A stretch of DNA of 64,000 bases from Pantoea piersonii. Its GTDB lineage: Bacteria; Pseudomonadota; Gammaproteobacteria; Enterobacterales; Enterobacteriaceae. The stretch lies in the NCBI RefSeq assembly GCF_003612015.1, contig NZ_RARB01000003.1:22023-86022 (forward strand). Direction: 5' to 3'. Made by a program: the position numbers and the translations under genes. Numbering within the stretch: the first letter of the stretch is position 1; every line of letters begins with the position of its first letter. Positions 61,235-64,000 of this stretch are shown here, piece by piece. The notes under the pieces are model-generated. The model was not told where the DNA came from and searched no databases. It saw only the letters and a program-made list of their open reading frames with translations.

Positions 61235-62264
61235 CGTCACCTTCCTGTTGCAGAAGCTCCCGAATCACGCTGGTGGCGAAACTGCCTGCCGGCAGCCAGA
61301 ACTGCATCTCCAGCGTCACCTCGTCCCACCAGCTCCAGCGTAGATCGCGCGGCACCACCAGCATTGCGCGCCGCGCCGCATCAACACGCTCTCGCTCAAG
61401 CAGTGTAACCAATTCTGCTGCGCCCGCCAGAGATTGCTGCTCAAAGGCGACCGCGTCGCCGTGTGGGCCGGGCTCACCGCGTCCCGGCAGCGGCGCGGTA
61501 ATACGAAGTTCATGATGATCGACGCGCGTCTGCAGCTCGCTAAGTTCGTCCGCCTGAGCGACAAACCAGCTACCGCGCCCGGTCAGCTGCAGCGCGTCGC
61601 CCTCCATCACCTGCGTCAGCGACCCCTGTTTCAACAGCCGCGCGCTGGTGACCTGATTAAACAGCGCGCTGCGCGCCGCAGAGAGGATAAGGCTGCGCTT
61701 GTTGCGATCGCGCAGGCTGATTTCGCCTTGCGCCCACTGCTGCGCCATAGTCAGGTTGTTGCCGCCGCGTCCAAAGCGCTGCGTGCCGAAGTAGTTTGGC
61801 GCGCCGCCGTCGCGGATCAGCGCCAGGCGCGACTCCACCGCGTCGCGGTCACTGATGTGGCGCACCACAAGGCGGAAGGCGTTGCCTGCCAGCGCGCCGA
61901 TGCGCAGCTTGCGCTTATGGCGCACCGCCTCGAGAATTTCGACGCCTTCCAGCGTGAAGCCGCTCAGGTCGGGCATCGCATTGCCTGGCATACGGAAACA
62001 GAGCGTCTGCTCGGTCACCGCATGGCGATCTTTCATCCCGGCGTAGCTCATATCGCGCTGATGCACGCCGAGGAACTTCGCCAGCGCTTCCGCCACGAAG
62101 CGGGTATTCGCGCCGGTTTTGCGGATACGCACCAGCAGATGCTCGCCTTCGCCATCGGCGCCGTAGCCGAGATCTTCCACCACCACGAAATCTTCCGGGT
62201 TAGCTTTGATCACGCCGCGCGCGGTCGGCTTGCCGTGCAGAAAAGCCTGATCCGCCAGCGTCAT
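61215..62264 (-). CDS. truD: tRNA pseudouridine(13) synthase TruD
   Basis: TruD makes pseudouridine 13 in tRNA-Glu. The 349-aa protein (E. coli 349) has catalytic Asp79 in [25 protein letters not shown], and the inserted TRUD domain. Its final residues (GDDADIAE) and stop fall within the att repeat, which restores the normal reading frame, so integration leaves it intact. It overlaps ispF by 4 bases. Confidence 0.98.
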   Translation of the reverse strand: MTLADQAFLHGKPTARGVIKANPEDFVVVEDLGYGADGEGEHLLVRIRKTGANTRFVAEALAKFLGVHQRDMSYAGMKDRHAVTEQTLCFRMPGNAMPDLSGFTLEGVEILEAVRHKRKLRIGALAGNAFRLVVRHISDRDAVESRLALIRDGGAPNYFGTQRFGRGGNNLTMAQQWAQGEISLRDRNKRSLILSAARSALFNQVTSARLLKQGSLTQVMEGDALQLTGRGSWFVAQADELSELQTRVDHHELRITAPLPGRGEPGPHGDAVAFEQQSLAGAAELVTLLERERVDAARRAMLVVPRDLRWSWWDEVTLEMQFWLPAGSFATSVIRELLQQEGDDADIAE

Positions 62265-62746
62265 GCCGCATCCGCCTTCAGCAGCAGCGCAACCGCTTCA
62301 CAGGCGATGCCTTCGCCGCGTCCGGTAAAGCCCAGCTTTTCAGTGGTGGTCGCTTTCACGTTAACCTGATCCATATGGCAGCCCAGATCTTCGGCAATAT
62401 TGATGCGCATCTGCGGCACATGAGGCAGCATTTTCGGCGCCTGAGCGATCAGCGTGACGTCGACGTTGCCGATGCGGTAGCCCTTCTCCGCGATACGCCG
62501 CCAGGCTTCGCGCAGCAGACCGCGGCTGTCTGCGCCTTTATAGGCGGGATCGGTATCGGGAAACAGCTTGCCGATATCGCCCATCGCAACCGCGCCAAGC
62601 AGCGCGTCAGTCAGCGCATGCAGCGCCACGTCGCCGTCGGAATGGGCGATAAACCCCTGCTCAAACGGGATCCGCACGCCGCCAATCACCAGCGGACCTT
62701 CGCCGCCAAAAGCGTGAACGTCAAAACCGTGACCGATACGCATCAT
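62261..62746 (-). CDS. ispF: 2-C-methyl-D-erythritol 2,4-cyclodiphosphate synthase
   Basis: IspF catalyses the fifth step of the MEP isoprenoid pathway. The 161-aa enzyme has the zinc ligands in [10 protein letters not shown] (Asp9 and His11, counting from the first ATG) and His near residue 43 in [18 protein letters not shown]. The second ATG at 62743 would give the usual [10 protein letters not shown] start. It overlaps ispD and truD, forming one operon. Confidence 0.98.
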   Translation of the reverse strand: MMRIGHGFDVHAFGGEGPLVIGGVRIPFEQGFIAHSDGDVALHALTDALLGAVAMGDIGKLFPDTDPAYKGADSRGLLREAWRRIAEKGYRIGNVDVTLIAQAPKMLPHVPQMRINIAEDLGCHMDQVNVKATTTEKLGFTGRGEGIACEAVALLLKADAA

Positions 62747-63459
62747 GCGCTCTCCTTTAACTGAATCTGGGTTAAATAAAATGCCGCCAGCGCCAGATCT
62801 TCTGGCCGGGTGACCTTGATGTTATCACTACGTCCGCTGACCAGCAGCGGATGATAGCCGCAATATTCGAGCGCCGAGGCTTCGTCAGTAATGGTCGCGC
62901 CCTCTGCCAGCGCGCGTGTCAGGCAGGCAGTCAGCAGCTGGTGTGGGAAAAACTGCGGCGTCAGCGCATGCCAGAGATCCTCGCGCTCCACGGTGTGAGC
63001 GACGGCAGCAATGCCCGGCTCGCCGCGCTTCATGGTATCGCGCACCGGGGCCGCCAGAATACCGCCGACATGGCTGGTTTCGCGAACCTGCAGCAGACGC
63101 GCAAGGTCGTCGGCGTGCAGGCAAGGACGCGCCGCGTCGTGCACCAGCACCCAGCTTGCGCCCTGTGCGGCACGCAGACCCGCCAGCACCGACTCTGCGC
63201 GCGTGTCGCCGCCCGTCACGCTTAATACGCGCGGATCCCGCGCCAGCGGCAGCGATGCGAACTGCGCATCGTCCGGGCTTAGCGCGACGATAACCTGTTT
63301 GATAGCGGGATGGGAAAACAGACGTGCAATGCTGTGTTCCAGAAGCGTCTGCTGACCAATGGTCAGATACTGCTTAGGACAGGTCGCCTGCATGCGGCTG
63401 CCGATACCGGCAGCGGGCACGACAGCGATCACCTCCGCAGGGGAAGAGAACATGTTCAT
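62743..63459 (-). CDS. ispD: 2-C-methyl-D-erythritol 4-phosphate cytidylyltransferase
   Basis: IspD transfers CMP to methylerythritol phosphate. The 238-aa protein has the nucleotidyltransferase motif [21 protein letters not shown] near residue 12 (compressed: PAAGIGSRM), [10 protein letters not shown] and [14 protein letters not shown]. Length equals the family norm. It follows ftsB by 3 bases. Confidence 0.98.
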   Translation of the reverse strand: MNMFSSPAEVIAVVPAAGIGSRMQATCPKQYLTIGQQTLLEHSIARLFSHPAIKQVIVALSPDDAQFASLPLARDPRVLSVTGGDTRAESVLAGLRAAQGASWVLVHDAARPCLHADDLARLLQVRETSHVGGILAAPVRDTMKRGEPGIAAVAHTVEREDLWHALTPQFFPHQLLTACLTRALAEGATITDEASALEYCGYHPLLVSGRSDNIKVTRPEDLALAAFYLTQIQLKESA

Positions 63460-63462
63460 GAG

Positions 63463-63777
63463 TTATCGTTGTTGGTTTTGCGCAGCCTGCGCGTTGCGTT
63501 TGTTCTGATCCGGCACCAGACGATAGAAGGTTTCACCGGGCTTAATCATGCCCAGCTCATTGCGCGCGCGTTCTTCGATCGCTTCAGAACCGCCATTGAG
63601 ATCGTCAATTTCGGCAAACAGCTGATCGTTACGCGCTTTAAGTTTGGCGTTGTTCGCCTGTTGCACCGCGACGTCGTCATTGACGCGCGTATAGTCGTGA
63701 ATACCGTTTTTGCCCAGCCATAGCGAATATTGCAGCCAGCCAAGCAGCACCAGTAGCAGTAACGTCAGTTTTCCCAT
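63463..63777 (-). CDS. ftsB: Cell division protein FtsB
   Basis: FtsB is a bitopic membrane protein forming the FtsQLB complex that activates septal peptidoglycan synthesis. The 104-aa protein has one N-terminal membrane helix ([17 protein letters not shown]), a coiled coil ([23 protein letters not shown]) and the C-terminal [18 protein letters not shown]. First gene of the ftsB-ispD-ispF-truD operon. Confidence 0.98.
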   Translation of the reverse strand: MGKLTLLLLVLLGWLQYSLWLGKNGIHDYTRVNDDVAVQQANNAKLKARNDQLFAEIDDLNGGSEAIEERARNELGMIKPGETFYRLVPDQNKRNAQAAQNQQR

Positions 63778-63948
63778 CCCCGCCCCCTGAAAAACGGCTC
63801 AATCATCCCATAACTTTATGCAGGACTCCACTCCAGCGGTGAAAATGGCGCGCTTTCGCGGCTGTCTGCACAAATTCTGATTAGGATGGCGAGAAGGCAG
63901 GCAGGTAAAGTTTTGTAACCTGCCGACGTGTTTATACATCGGGAAGCG

Positions 63949-64000
63949 TTACCAGCCGGATAAAAAAGAGAAGAGCAGCCAGAAGAGACAGACCACCGCC
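63949..64000 (-). CDS. C-terminal end of a membrane protein, cut by the window edge (possibly YgbE/DUF3561)
   Basis: The minus strand encodes AVVCLFWLLFSFLSGW followed by a stop, a hydrophobic end as expected for a small membrane protein. In E. coli ygbE (DUF3561) lies next to ftsB. Only 16 codons are visible, so identity is a guess from position. Nothing else is seen between 63778 and 63948. Confidence 0.35.
   Translation of the reverse strand, partial: AVVCLFWLLFSFLSGW

Noticed and set aside
61434..62369. Plus-strand open frame of 311 codons across truD and ispF
   Set aside because: Antisense shadow of two confirmed genes in high-GC DNA, without a ribosome-binding site or family similarity.

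Overview
The window is a chromosomal segment of an enterobacterium. The order tRNA-Ser/tRNA-Arg - csrA - alaS - recX - recA - pncC, then mltB, mutS, rpoS - nlpD - pcm - surE and truD - ispF - ispD - ftsB, is the well-known Enterobacterales backbone. High GC codon use, only three tRNA-Arg copies, and extra genes (tam, a DapA-family lyase, yjdM, an orphan prepilin peptidase) between pncC and mutS make Erwiniaceae (Pantoea/Erwinia/Mixta) my best guess, but the genus is inference.

Layout. 1-9733: tRNA cluster, translation/repair/recombination housekeeping genes (nearly all minus strand), and small accessory genes. 10025-13730: prepilin peptidase and mutS on the plus strand. 13831-17515: rpoS, nlpD, pcm, surE (minus). 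17495-61234: a complete prophage of about 43.7 kb, flanked by a 21-bp direct repeat that is exactly the truD/surE gene overlap. 61215-64000: truD, ispF, ispD, ftsB and the edge of one more gene.

The prophage combines a lambda-type control and replication region with a contractile-tail (myovirus) virion. Plus-strand early operon: CI-like repressor (SOS-cleavable type), then operators, PL, nutL, N-like antiterminator, small genes, a CIII-like protein, ERF recombinase, SSB, a LexA-boxed gene, a TraR/DksA zinc finger, excisionase. Minus-strand early operon: Cro-like protein, nutR, CII-like protein, O-like initiator with an internal iteron origin, DnaB-type helicase, CHC2 zinc finger, a nin region (NinX, NinE, NinB, RusA), and a DUF1133 protein in the Q position. 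The late operon (minus) then runs lysis - terminase - portal - capsid - neck - sheath/tube - tape measure - baseplate - tail fibre. Three HNH homing-type endonucleases sit between functional genes.

The most striking object is the gene-free 0.6 kb (about 42301-42880) between the DUF1133 gene and the lysis cassette. Read on the late (minus) strand it folds into many nested and mutually exclusive helices and contains a canonical type I hammerhead ribozyme (CUGAUGA, a GGGU/ACCC stem II, GAAA, a GUU cleavage triplet, and a perfect 7-bp stem I). The late transcript should therefore cut itself in its own leader, after a terminator resembling lambda tR'. Other notable points: integration replaces the ribosome-binding site of surE; a T TTT TTG slippery site links the two tail-chaperone frames; there is a 11-bp-phased iteron origin; and the N leader can pair with its own Shine-Dalgarno.
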